Shown here in pieces: positions 25,602-34,049 of a stretch of 64,000 bases of DNA. The position numbers and the translations under genes are program-made. Under the pieces are notes generated by a model. That model ran no database searches and was not told where the DNA came from. It saw only the letters and a program-made list of their open reading frames with translations. Origin of the DNA: Acidobacteriota bacterium (GTDB lineage Bacteria > Acidobacteriota > Thermoanaerobaculia > Multivoradales > JBCCEF01); the NCBI GenBank assembly GCA_039028635.1, contig JBCCHV010000006.1, positions 1 through 64,000 of the forward strand. The letters are read 5' to 3'. Positions within the stretch are counted from its first letter, which is position 1. Each line of letters begins with the position of its first letter.

Positions 25602-27881
25602 ATGAAGCTCTGCTCCTTTGTCGCTGGCCTTGCCTCGCTCTTTCTAGTCGTCCCCTCCACCCTCGCCTTCGATCTCGCTTCGGAGGCTGCCGAGGCAGTG
25701 CCCAGGGAAGACGTCGAAGAGGTTTCCGAAACCGTCGAAGAGACTTCCGAAGAGGCCGCGGAGAGCTCACCGGAGGTGGTCGAGGACAGCATCGTGGTCA
25801 CCGGTAGCCTGATCCAGGACGATCTCCAGGACACGCCGGAGAGCGTCGCCGTCTGGCAGTCCGATGCCATTACCGATGCCGCCCTGCGTGAGCTGCAGGA
25901 CATCTACAACCAAACCGCCAACGTCTACCAGATCGGCAACGGCGAAGGCTTCGGCATTCGCGGCATCAACCACAACAGCGTCGGCACCGGCGGCGGCGGC
26001 GAGCTCGGCAGCTACTACATCGACGGGGTGGCCTTCACCGGCTTTTCCAAGCGCTTCGGTCCAATGCACCTGTGGGACGTCGAGCAGGTCGAGATCCTGC
26101 GTGGCCCGCAGACCACCAACGTCGGCCGCAACGCCCTCGCCGGGGCGGTGCTGATGCAGACCAAGAGCCCGACCATGACCAACGCCAGCTCCTGGCGTCT
26201 CGGCGCGGCGAGCGAGTCGACCTGGGAAGGCGCCGCAGCGGTCAATGCGCAGGTCGGCGACAATTCCGCCGTGCGCTTCACCGCCGAGTATTGGGAGACC
26301 GAGGGCTTCGTCTCCAACCCGACGCGTAACGAAGACGATTTCGATGCGCGCGAGAATCTCACGCTGCGCGGCAAGTGGCTCTACCAGCCCCAAGAGCGGG
26401 GCGATGGCGTGCAGGCTCTGTTCTCGGTGCAGTACGGCGAGACCAGCCGCGGCAACGACACCATCGATTTCGCCGATCGCGACGCGCGGCAGAACTTCTC
26501 GAACCTCGACGACTTCGAGGACAACGAGTCCCTGATGCTCGCCATGGACCTGACCTGGGCCCTCGGCGACACCTGGAGCGTGCGCTCCATCACCTCCTAC
26601 CTCGACTCCGATTACGACCGCTTCGACGACGATGACCAGTCACCCGGTGGCGGAAACTCCAATCGCGCCCGCACCGCCGTCGACCGCAACTGGGCCGAGG
26701 ACTTGCGCCTCGAGTACGCCATCGACCGGGTGCGCGGTGTCAGCGGCATCTACTACACCCAGGTGGACCTCGACAACGACACCTCCGGAGAGACCAACCT
26801 GCGGCCGATCGAGCTCGGAATCCCGGCCTTTCTCCTGCCCTTGTACCCCAACCCGATCCGGGTCGCGGGCGAGCTCCCGGCCGAGTTCGAGACCACCAAT
26901 CTCGCCGTCTTCACGCACTGGGACTGGGACGTCAACGAGCGCTGGTCGGCCTTCGCCGGCCTGCGCTGGGACAGCGAGGAACAGGACTCCGAGCAGTTCA
27001 GCCGTACCTTCCTGATCAGCACCCTGCCGGATCCCACCGCCCCGGGCCTGCCGCCGCAGCTCGCCGGCGCGATCGCCCAGGTCAACGCCCTGCTGGAGAG
27101 CCAGCTCGGCACCTCGGAGATCTCGACCTCCACCGACTACGATGCCTTCTTGCCTGAGGCGGGCATCAGCCATCAGTGGACCGACGACGTCACCTCCAGT
27201 CTGTTCTACAAGCGCGGCTACCGCGCCGGCGGCGCCGAGCTCAACCTGGTCGGCCGGCAGAACGAGTTCGATCCCGAGTTCCTCGATCTGGTCGAGCTCT
27301 CTCTCCGGGCCAACGTCGGCCGCGCCGTGGTCAATGGCAATCTCTACTTCGGCTCCTGGAACGATCAGCAGGTCAACGTGCAGCAGAGCGCCAGCACCCT
27401 CGATTTCATCACCGAGAACGCCGGCGAATCGGAGATCTACGGGGTCGAGCTGGAAACCAACTACCAGGCCGTCGGCCGCTGGAACATCTACGGCGCCCTC
27501 GGCTTCGCCCACACCGAGTTCACCGACTTCCAGAGCGCGACGGAAGGAGACCTTTCCGGCAACCGCTTCGCCGGAGCTCCGGAAGTGACCGCCGCCATCG
27601 GCGGTAACTTTCGCTTCGGCAAGGGCTGGTTCGTCCACGGCGACGTCAACTACCAGGGCGACGCCTTCGCCACCGTCGACAACGACATCGAGCTCGACGA
27701 GCGCACCATTCTCAACTTCCGCCTGGGCTACGAGACGGCGCGCTACTCGCTCATCGGCTATGTCAACAACGTCAGCGACGAGACCTACGCGGTGACCGCC
27801 TTCCAGAGCGTCGACGGCCGTGACCTCGGCAAGCTCGGAGCACCGCGGGCCGGTGGCCTGCAGTTCACCGTGCGCTTCTGA
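25602..27881 (+). CDS. TonB-dependent receptor, siderophore/iron type, with acidic N-terminal linker
   Basis: A 759-residue outer-membrane receptor. The signal peptide is about 1-22. Residues 28-62 are strongly acidic (15 of 35 are Glu or Asp), followed by a TonB-box-like DSIVVTGS. The plug (about 75-190) contains FGIRGINHNS, YYIDGVAF and VEQVEILRGPQTTNVGRNA. The barrel ends FTVRF, the expected aromatic terminus. ATG at 25602 starts the signal peptide; an upstream TTG in frame lies inside the palindrome and is rejected. Followed by DUF3325-like, DUF3649-like and PepSY genes, a grouping often found with ferric-siderophore receptors, so iron is the likely cargo (inference). Confidence 0.93.
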   Translation: MKLCSFVAGLASLFLVVPSTLAFDLASEAAEAVPREDVEEVSETVEETSEEAAESSPEVVEDSIVVTGSLIQDDLQDTPESVAVWQSDAITDAALRELQDIYNQTANVYQIGNGEGFGIRGINHNSVGTGGGGELGSYYIDGVAFTGFSKRFGPMHLWDVEQVEILRGPQTTNVGRNALAGAVLMQTKSPTMTNASSWRLGAASESTWEGAAAVNAQVGDNSAVRFTAEYWETEGFVSNPTRNEDDFDARENLTLRGKWLYQPQERGDGVQALFSVQYGETSRGNDTIDFADRDARQNFSNLDDFEDNESLMLAMDLTWALGDTWSVRSITSYLDSDYDRFDDDDQSPGGGNSNRARTAVDRNWAEDLRLEYAIDRVRGVSGIYYTQVDLDNDTSGETNLRPIELGIPAFLLPLYPNPIRVAGELPAEFETTNLAVFTHWDWDVNERWSAFAGLRWDSEEQDSEQFSRTFLISTLPDPTAPGLPPQLAGAIAQVNALLESQLGTSEISTSTDYDAFLPEAGISHQWTDDVTSSLFYKRGYRAGGAELNLVGRQNEFDPEFLDLVELSLRANVGRAVVNGNLYFGSWNDQQVNVQQSASTLDFITENAGESEIYGVELETNYQAVGRWNIYGALGFAHTEFTDFQSATEGDLSGNRFAGAPEVTAAIGGNFRFGKGWFVHGDVNYQGDAFATVDNDIELDERTILNFRLGYETARYSLIGYVNNVSDETYAVTAFQSVDGRDLGKLGAPRAGGLQFTVRF

Positions 27882-27886
27882 TCGCG

Positions 27887-28207
27887 ATGATGCCGGCCAC
27901 CATCTGCGGCGTTTTCGCCGCCTGCCTGGCCCTCGGTGGCACCATGGCGCACCAGGGTAAGGAAAGCCCGCTGGCGAGACACCCGGGCAGGCGTTCGTGG
28001 GTGCTCTTCGCGGGCTGGATTCTCCTCGCCCTGTGCTTGGCCGCCTTCATCGCCCAGCAGGGAGGTGAAGTGGGAGCCGCCTACTTCCTCATCTGGGCGG
28101 CCCTGGCCGCACTATTCGCCACCGCCTGGCTGAGCCTTTGGCCGCGATCATCGCTGTGGATCGCCGTCCTCTGGCTCACCGCCGGTGCGGTCGCCTGGAT
28201 CCTCTGA
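27887..28207 (+). CDS. Small membrane protein, DUF3325-like
   Basis: 106 residues with three hydrophobic segments (about 3-20, 37-56 and 60-104 as a pair). It starts five bases after the receptor gene; two adjacent ATGs (27887 and 27890) are possible starts. Small size, helix pattern and position beside a DUF3649-like and a PepSY gene match the DUF3325 family found in siderophore-receptor clusters. Its molecular role is unknown; helping the reductase or the inner-membrane step of iron uptake is inference. Confidence 0.68.
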   Translation: MMPATICGVFAACLALGGTMAHQGKESPLARHPGRRSWVLFAGWILLALCLAAFIAQQGGEVGAAYFLIWAALAALFATAWLSLWPRSSLWIAVLWLTAGAVAWIL

Positions 28208-28216
28208 GGAGGAGCG

Positions 28217-28543
28217 ATGACAACGGCTACCCCCTCCCCTCGCAAGACCGTGAAGGCGGCGTCGAAGGGCGCACCGACCAAGGTTCGCTGGCGCGGCCGG
28301 ATCACCGCCAGCTTGCTCGGTGGTACCCTGCTGTCGTTTGCGATCGCCGTGGCCATCACCATCTACATGCCGGGATTCGATGGCCTCGATCAGGCTTTTC
28401 AGGGCGGCCTCGCCTTGGTCCTCATCTGGCCGATGGTGATGCTGTGGATTCTCTTCGCGACCTCCACCGGACGGGCCTGGCTGAGAGCGCTGGTGCCGCT
28501 CGTCCTGTTCGTCGCCCTCGACATCGCGGGGCTCTTGCTATGA
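28217..28543 (+). CDS. Small membrane protein, DUF3649-like
   Basis: 108 residues: a basic N-terminal tail of about 30 residues, then three transmembrane helices. The segment WPMVMLWILFATSTGRAWL resembles the conserved block of DUF3649 proteins, which accompany PepSY and TonB receptors in iron-uptake loci. A GAGGAG ribosome binding site precedes the ATG, and the stop overlaps the PepSY gene start (ATGA), which implies coupled synthesis of the two membrane proteins. Confidence 0.7.
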   Translation: MTTATPSPRKTVKAASKGAPTKVRWRGRITASLLGGTLLSFAIAVAITIYMPGFDGLDQAFQGGLALVLIWPMVMLWILFATSTGRAWLRALVPLVLFVALDIAGLLL

Positions 28544-30090
28544 AGAAGACCATCGGTCCCTTTCGCCTCGACACTCGCCGCTATCGGCTGTTCTACGACA
28601 TCCATTCTTGGGTCGGGGTCATCGGCGGCCTGATCTTCTTCGTCTGCTGCTTCAGCGGCACCATCGCCCTCTTCGAGCACGACCTCATCTCCTGGGAGAA
28701 TCCCACTCTCCGGCGCACCCCGGGAGCCGAGTCCCTCGGCACCGATGCGCTGATCGAGCACGCCGAGGAGCACCTCGGTGGTTTCGAGGAGACCGTCTTC
28801 GTCGAGCTACCGTCGGAGGCCAATGCCGCCTTCCACGCCCGCACCTTCGGCGAAACCGGAGTGCGCCGGGTCAATCTCGATCCCGCCACCGGCCAGCCGA
28901 TCGCGACGAAGGAAGACAGCGCCTTCGACTTTCTCACCCATCTCCATACGGACCTGCATTTGCCACGCCCCTGGGGGCGCTACCTCGTCGGCCTCATCGG
29001 AATCTTCCTGATGATGGCGTTGATCTCCGGCGCCATGGCCCACCCGAAGGTGTTCAAAGAGCTGTTCCTGTTGCGCTGGCGCCCGAGCCTGCGGATGAGC
29101 TTCAGCGACCTCCACAAGCAAGCCGGCGTCTGGGGACTGGTCTTCGGCGGCGTGATGGCCTTCACCGGCGCCGTCATCGGCCTGCTCGGCCTGTTCGCCC
29201 CGATCATGGTGCTGAGCGCCTTCGGTGGCGATGTCGGGAAGGCGACGGAAGCGTTCTCCGGACCACCGCGAGAAGCCACCGGAAACCCGGCCATCATGCT
29301 CTCCATCGCGGAGCTCGCCGAGACCACGGAAGCGGCCAATCCCGGATTCGAGGCGCACAGCTTCCTGCTCCGCCACTACGGTGACGAGTCGGCGGAGGTC
29401 GGGCTCAACCTCGAGCCCACCCCTTACCGCAAGCTGGTGGCCGGTGAAACCCACCGCATCAGCTTGGTGAGCGGCGAGACCTTCCATCGCAGCTCCTTCA
29501 CCGGCAAGGGTGCCGGCTCCCGTCTGTTCGGCGCCATGCAGCCGGTCCACTACGCCCTTTTCGGAGGCCTCGGCCTGAAGCTGCTCTACTTCATTTCGGG
29601 CCTGGTTCTGTCCTTGGGCATCGTCAGCGGCTCGTTGATCTGGCTCGAGAAGCGCCAGCCGTCGCCACGCCAGGTCGGGGCCAAGCCGCGCCATCGTTGG
29701 CTCTCCAAGCTGACCCTCGGGGTCTGCGTGGGCCAGGTGGTGGCATCGGCCGCCGCCATCGCCGCCGGCCGTTTCATGGCGGAATCTCTCGAGCCGGTCT
29801 TCTGGAGCACCTGGGTGCTCGGCCTCATCGTGGCCTACGTGATTCCCAATGGATTCCTGGTCTGTCGCGCCGGCGGCTTCTTGACCGCCGCCCTTCTCGC
29901 CCTCACCGCCGCCGGCGACCTCACCATGTCGCCGCTGCTCACGCCGGAGGTGATCCGCATCGACCTCACCTTCCTGGCCCTCGCCGCCTGCACGCTGGCG
30001 ATCAGCGTCGTCACCCCGCGGCGCTCGAAGCGCCGCCAGCCGGCCCCGGAGCTGAGCCAGTCCCTGACGCCGTCGGAGTCCCCCAGCTAG
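28540..30090 (+). CDS. PepSY-domain membrane protein, putative ferric-chelate reductase
   Basis: A 516-residue inner-membrane protein of the PepSY_TM family. The first helix region RLFYDIHSWVGVIGGLIFF includes the conserved His of this family and is followed by CFSGTIALFEHDL. Further helices lie at about 148-170, 195-225, 340-370 and in the last 150 residues. Periplasmic PepSY segments lie between (for example LDPATGQPI). Relatives are proposed to reduce ferric siderophores in the inner membrane. The frame is open 134 codons upstream, but the ATG at the DUF3649-like stop gives the proper start. The TAG stop is the first three bases of the structured repeat that follows, so the extreme C-terminus may have been altered by it. 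Confidence 0.9.
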   Translation: MKKTIGPFRLDTRRYRLFYDIHSWVGVIGGLIFFVCCFSGTIALFEHDLISWENPTLRRTPGAESLGTDALIEHAEEHLGGFEETVFVELPSEANAAFHARTFGETGVRRVNLDPATGQPIATKEDSAFDFLTHLHTDLHLPRPWGRYLVGLIGIFLMMALISGAMAHPKVFKELFLLRWRPSLRMSFSDLHKQAGVWGLVFGGVMAFTGAVIGLLGLFAPIMVLSAFGGDVGKATEAFSGPPREATGNPAIMLSIAELAETTEAANPGFEAHSFLLRHYGDESAEVGLNLEPTPYRKLVAGETHRISLVSGETFHRSSFTGKGAGSRLFGAMQPVHYALFGGLGLKLLYFISGLVLSLGIVSGSLIWLEKRQPSPRQVGAKPRHRWLSKLTLGVCVGQVVASAAAIAAGRFMAESLEPVFWSTWVLGLIVAYVIPNGFLVCRAGGFLTAALLALTAAGDLTMSPLLTPEVIRIDLTFLALAACTLAISVVTPRRSKRRQPAPELSQSLTPSESPS

Positions 30091-30497
30091 CAGGCTGCTG
30101 AAAAAGCCGCGTGGCGGCTTCTTCAGCGCCTGCTGTCTATTTCAGGGGCGCCCGGCCAGGGGGGCTAAAAGGCGCCCCCCTCAGGCCTACGCGGCCCGGC
30201 TACGCGCATGTCGCGCGCCTTCACCCCAATCCAGGGCGGCCCCGTCCTCGGCGCCCTCGGCGCCGCCTCGCCCGCTGGGCTCGGGGTCCCACGCGGGCCG
30301 GAAGTCCTCGAACCTGAACTTTTTCAGCGCTGCTAGCTGTTTTTTCCGAGAGGGGCTGCGCGCCCCTGACTGCGCGTCCCGCTCCGGCCCAAGAAGCGCG
30401 GTTCTTGGGCCTCCTCTCCCGTCGCGGCGGCTGAGCCGCCGCCGAGCCCTTCTGGGCTCGGTCGCAGGTTGCCGATGAGTTTTTCAGCAACCTGCTA
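30088..30497. mobile_element. Structured 410-bp repeat with terminal inverted repeats (MITE-like)
   Basis: Left end TAGCAGGCTGCTGAAAAA and right end TTTTTCAGCAACCTGCTA are inverted copies matching at 17 of 18 positions, and CTAG lies at both outer edges. A third related end, CTTTTTCAGCGCTGCTAG, occurs at 30319-30336, so the element may be two joined units. Inside is a chain of stems: 30089-30134 (about 20 bp with one bulge and one mismatch), 30158-30181, 30351-30367, 30386-30411 (10 bp), 30426-30440 and 30442-30461 (8 bp, tetraloop). No protein-coding frame with support. Reads as a non-autonomous repeat or a structured RNA-forming element. Confidence 0.65.
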
Positions 30498-30510
30498 GCA
30501 GGCTGCTGAA
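30483..30510. repeat. 28-bp near-palindrome at the right end of the structured repeat
   Basis: The arms TTCAGCAACCTGC and GCAGGCTGCTGAA meet at a central TA, with one mismatched pair. It is made of two head-to-head copies of the element end and lies 18 bases after the stop of the convergent protease gene, where it could act as that gene's 3' hairpin. There is no T-run in the protease direction. Confidence 0.55.
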
Positions 30511-30527
30511 GAGCCGCAGACGCGAGT

Positions 30528-31943
30528 TCAAGGACCGCCGACGGTCGCGTCCCAGCCGCTGGTGTCGCCGGTTTCGAAGCCGTTTTCGAAGATCGTCTCG
30601 ACGAAGGCCGGTAGGCAGGAGGCAACGCTGTCGAGATAGGCCCGCATGCGCTGCGGCGCCCGCTCGCTGCGCTCGCCGTAGAATCCCGCTCGCCCCAACC
30701 ACAGGCTGACGTTGCTGGTGCCGCCGGGCTGCAGTGAGCAGTAGCTCATGATGCCCCCACCATCGACCGGCATGCTGACTGGGCCGCTGTAGCAGCCGTC
30801 CTGGCTCCCCCAACAGCGATCGATCGGCGGATCGCCCGGCTGCGGACTGTCGTTGTAGCAGTGGGTGTGGGGAGACCCGAAGGTGTGGCCGAGCTCGTGG
30901 GAGAAGGTGAACAGATCGAGCACCGCCAGCGGGTTCGAAGGCTCCCACCGGCCGCTGATCTCGCCGGTCACCCCGTAGCCCATCACGGTGTCGCACAGGC
31001 TGCCGACGAAGGCGACACCGCCCCCCATCGCCTTGCCGGTGAGGAAGTGGACCAACGAGCGCTCGACCTCGCCACGGTTGGCGAGCCAGTAGTCCCGCAC
31101 CTCGAAGACCGCCGGCACGACGCTGGTGGCGGTCCAAGGATCGGAGCTCGTGCCGCCGCTGTAGAGGTAGAGATCGCTGATCTGGGGCACGGCGTCGATA
31201 TCGCGCAAGAAGATCGCCGAAACCGCCGCCACCAAATCCGCCACATAGGCGGAGGCGGCGCTCGCGGACCCCAGGCGGTCGAAGAACTCGGCATCGGTCT
31301 CGACGGCGAGATCCGCCGCCGTCGGCCGACCGGCTCCTCGACCCGAGATCGCATTGCCTGGGGCCGCCACCGTCGACACCGAGCTCGAGCCTCGCAAGGG
31401 CGCCGGCAGGGCGCTGTTGCCGCAGCTCCAATCGGCAGCGATCGGGCCGACCGCCGCCAGCTCGATGGCGGCCGCACCGCCTCGCGGCGTGGCCAGCAGG
31501 AAGAGCTGCTCCTGGGCCGACACCAAACCCCGCCATCGACCCTCGGCGTCGACCGCCAGGAAGGCGAGAGAGTCTTCCTCTCCGGCCACCCGCCCCTGGA
31601 AGTGGCGGCGCGCGGTTGGTTTGTGGAGGGTGCGCTCGCCACCGGAACCGATCTCCGTCACCCGCGCCCCCGGCTTCCAGACCTGCATGCGCTCGAGCTG
31701 CAACCGCACCGGCACCTCGCCGGCGAAGAGAGACAGCGCAGGGATCACGAGGGTAGAGCTCTCGAACACCTCGGTCAGACTGCGATCGAGCCGCCACGGC
31801 ACGGTAGCGCCGCGAGGCCCAGTGTCCGGCTGGGCTTGGGGCACCTGGGCTGGGGCGGGAGGGACAACAAGGGCCGTGAGGCTCACCGCCGCGGCGGCGA
31901 GAGCAGCGATCGGCGCGCCACCGGCGCCTCGACGAGTCGTCAT
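30528..31943 (-). CDS. Secreted reprolysin-like zinc metalloprotease with DGFE-type tail
   Basis: A 471-residue exported protease. The signal peptide ends near PPAPAQ (about residue 33). A prodomain-like region of about 175 residues follows. The catalytic domain (about 215-440) contains the extended zinc motif HELGHTFGSPH (349-359) and the Met-turn IMSYC (M399), so it is a metzincin of the reprolysin-like (M12) kind. Several cysteines near the active site (CYND, RCWGSQDGC) suggest disulfides. It ends IFENGFETGDTSGWDATVGGP, a tail shared with three other exported proteins here. The ribosome binding site AGGAGAGG precedes ATG. A role in extracellular protein breakdown is inferred. Confidence 0.92.
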   Translation of the reverse strand: MTTRRGAGGAPIAALAAAAVSLTALVVPPAPAQVPQAQPDTGPRGATVPWRLDRSLTEVFESSTLVIPALSLFAGEVPVRLQLERMQVWKPGARVTEIGSGGERTLHKPTARRHFQGRVAGEEDSLAFLAVDAEGRWRGLVSAQEQLFLLATPRGGAAAIELAAVGPIAADWSCGNSALPAPLRGSSSVSTVAAPGNAISGRGAGRPTAADLAVETDAEFFDRLGSASAASAYVADLVAAVSAIFLRDIDAVPQISDLYLYSGGTSSDPWTATSVVPAVFEVRDYWLANRGEVERSLVHFLTGKAMGGGVAFVGSLCDTVMGYGVTGEISGRWEPSNPLAVLDLFTFSHELGHTFGSPHTHCYNDSPQPGDPPIDRCWGSQDGCYSGPVSMPVDGGGIMSYCSLQPGGTSNVSLWLGRAGFYGERSERAPQRMRAYLDSVASCLPAFVETIFENGFETGDTSGWDATVGGP

Positions 31944-32020
31944 ATCCAGCCTCTCCTGGCTTGCGGCCCCAAGCGGGATTCATCATAGGCTGAATCGACA
32001 TCCGGCGACCAGCGGAAACG

Positions 32021-32054
32021 AAAAAGGCCCCGCTCCGCAGAGCAGGGCCTTTTT
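32021..32054 (-). terminator. Bidirectional Rho-independent terminator
   Basis: The outer arms AAAAAGGCCC and GGGCCTTTTT are perfect complements, continued inward by CGCTC and GAGCA around a short loop. The T-run on both strands makes it bidirectional. It ends the DUF4097 gene 19 bases after its stop and insulates the protease promoter. Confidence 0.88.
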
Positions 32055-32073
32055 CAGCAACGGATCCGTTGGA

Positions 32074-33192
32074 TCAGCGCGGACTCAGGCGCACATTGCC
32101 GGAACCGGTGTCGACATCGATGCGGGTGTGCTGGTCGCCGCGCTCGGCCCCCACCAGCTCGCGACCGCTCTTGATCAGCTCCGCGTCGCGGTAGCCGATG
32201 GTCAGGTTACCGCTGCCCTGGTCGGAGCGAATCTTGAAGGAGGCCTCGGCATCGCCCAGGATGGTGACGTTGCCGGAGCCGGTGTCCGCCACCACCTTGC
32301 GGGCCCAGTCGAGGGGACTGTCGACAGTGATGTTGCCGGAACCGGTGTCGAAGTCCATTTCCTCGGCGTCGAAGTCTTCGACCCGGATATTGCCGGAACC
32401 GGTGTCGATCATCACGCTGCGCACCCGGCCGCTGCTCACCTGTACATTGCCAGAGCCGGTGTCGACCTCCAGCTCACCCCCGCGGACGGCGGCGATCTCG
32501 ACATCGCCGGAGCCGGTGTCGATCCCGACATCGCCATCGACGGAGCCGGTCGAAACGTTGCCAGAGCCGGTGTCGACCATCAGGTCACCTTCGAGATCGG
32601 CCAGGGTGACGTCGCCGGAGCCAGTGTCGAGGTCGTGGGACGCCTGCAACGACTCGACCTCGATCCCACCGACGAGGTTGCGCATGCCGACATCGGCACC
32701 GGACGGCACCTCGATGGTGAGGTGCGCATAGAGCACTGGAGCTCCGGAGGGCTTGCGGGTGACGGTCACCTTCTTCCCCAGGTAATAGGAGCTCGAGCTA
32801 CCGTACCGGAGGAGCCCCATGCCCTTGCGGGGATAGGAGAACTTCCGGTGCTCGTCGACGGGATAGGAGAGGGCCCACAGGTCGACCCCCTTCTTGGTGC
32901 GATACTCGATCCAATCCATGCCTTCGAGAAGCTCCTGGGTCTCGCTGTCCGAGTCCCCCTTGGCGTGGATCTCGGCGGTCACCCGAACCTCGCTCCCGGA
33001 GCCTTCGACGATCTCGACGGTCCCGGCGAGATTGGCCAGGCGGACGTCCGCCGGGAAGGTCCGCTCGAGGGTCCGGCTCTCGGTCGCCACCGGGCCGGAG
33101 ACGCCGGCTTCGATGTCATAGGTGCAGGAAACGTTGAGCATCGCCAGGGCGGCGACGCAGAGCAAGATCCAGCGGGGCGCTTGGCGCAACAT
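32074..33192 (-). CDS. DUF4097-type exported protein with DTGSGN beta-helix repeats
   Basis: A 372-residue exported protein. The N-terminus RWILLCVAALAMLNVSC suggests a lipoprotein, though the lipobox is not ideal. A mixed region of about 165 residues follows, and then a repeat domain with eight copies of DTGSG(N/D)(V/I) plus one degenerate QGSGNL, spaced about 19-20 residues apart. This is the pattern of DUF4097 and putative-adhesin beta-helices. No catalytic residues are evident. ATG was chosen over an upstream one because AGAGGAGAG precedes it and the hydrophobic leader starts there. A surface or periplasmic structural role is likely. It is monocistronic, with a strong terminator downstream. 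Confidence 0.88.
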   Translation of the reverse strand: MLRQAPRWILLCVAALAMLNVSCTYDIEAGVSGPVATESRTLERTFPADVRLANLAGTVEIVEGSGSEVRVTAEIHAKGDSDSETQELLEGMDWIEYRTKKGVDLWALSYPVDEHRKFSYPRKGMGLLRYGSSSSYYLGKKVTVTRKPSGAPVLYAHLTIEVPSGADVGMRNLVGGIEVESLQASHDLDTGSGDVTLADLEGDLMVDTGSGNVSTGSVDGDVGIDTGSGDVEIAAVRGGELEVDTGSGNVQVSSGRVRSVMIDTGSGNIRVEDFDAEEMDFDTGSGNITVDSPLDWARKVVADTGSGNVTILGDAEASFKIRSDQGSGNLTIGYRDAELIKSGRELVGAERGDQHTRIDVDTGSGNVRLSPR

Positions 33193-33239
33193 GATTCTCT
33201 CCTCTCGCGAGTGTCCGTCCATTCCAACCTTCCTAGCCC

Positions 33240-33794
33240 CTACGGAATCTTCTCCGAGAAAGTTCCAGATTGGCTCTGCCGCCGACCATAGCGCAGGTGC
33301 TGAACGCCGTTCGAGTAGCTCTTGCTGGCCTCGAGCAGAAGATCCTCGGAAGTCGCGATCGCCTCGAAGAGGGGCACCCCTCGGCCGAGCAACCGAGGCA
33401 TCAAAAAGAGCTCGTAGCGGTCGATGCGGCCGAGCCGTCGGAAGGAGGTGGCGAGGGCCGTGCCGCCGACCAGCCAGGCCCGGCGGTGGCCCCCTGCGGC
33501 AAGCTCCTCGAGAACCGGCCCGATGGCCCGCGCGGTCACCTCGACGCCGGCGACGTCACTTGCCGGCAGCCGGGACGAGAACACCACGCTAGGTTGTTCA
33601 TAGGGCCACGCTCCGAAGCCCAAGACCTGCTCATAGGTTCGGCTGCCCATCAACAGCACATCGATGCCGGCGATGAAGCGGCCGTAGCCGTAGTCTTCGT
33701 CGGGCCCCTGAAACGGGCTCAGCCAGTCGACGCCGCCATCGGCCGTCGCGATGAAGCCATCGACACTGGCTGCCACGTAGTAGACGACTTCCAC
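33240..33794 (-). CDS. RibD C-terminal domain / dihydrofolate-reductase-like protein
   Basis: A 184-residue cytosolic protein of the RibD_C reductase fold, usually NADPH-dependent. Family features: VYYVAASVDGFIATADGGVDWL at the start, VLLMGSRTYEQVL, VVFSSRLP, LVGGTALATSF and the late LFLMPRLLGRGVPLFE. The GTG at 33794, behind AAGGGAG, gives the normal N-terminus; longer in-frame extensions are not conserved in style. The substrate is unknown, because many members of this family act in neither riboflavin nor folate synthesis. Divergent from the SLC12 gene, leaving about 255 bases of shared upstream DNA. Confidence 0.87.
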   Translation of the reverse strand: MEVVYYVAASVDGFIATADGGVDWLSPFQGPDEDYGYGRFIAGIDVLLMGSRTYEQVLGFGAWPYEQPSVVFSSRLPASDVAGVEVTARAIGPVLEELAAGGHRRAWLVGGTALATSFRRLGRIDRYELFLMPRLLGRGVPLFEAIATSEDLLLEASKSYSNGVQHLRYGRRQSQSGTFSEKIP

Positions 33795-34049
33795 GGATCT
33801 CCCTTCGGAGTGCAGTTGTTCGACCCAGCCCGACCAAGGCTCGCGACCACCTCGGCCGAGAGCCGATTTCCGACACCAGCGGTCGCGAAAGGCTAAGATA
33901 GCGCGGTTGTCTCGATGGCGGGGTCCCTCGGGAGGGGCCGACCGGACCCTGCCAGGAATCGATGTGATGATTGTCGATCGTTCTGTTCCCATCCGCGCCG
34001 GACTTTTTGCGGGCGCACTCCCGGCCTCCCGTCTCTCCTTTCTCTAGTC

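Noticed and set aside
30111-30500. Short open frames inside the structured repeat
   Set aside because: They are Arg/Pro-rich, lack ribosome binding sites and cross several hairpins, so they are not supported as genes.
32090-32640. CRISPR-like array: a GCCGGAxCCGGTGTCG-like block recurring about every 57-62 bases
   Set aside because: The recurring block encodes DTGSGN in a continuous open frame, the spacers encode strands of the same beta-helix, and no cas gene is nearby.
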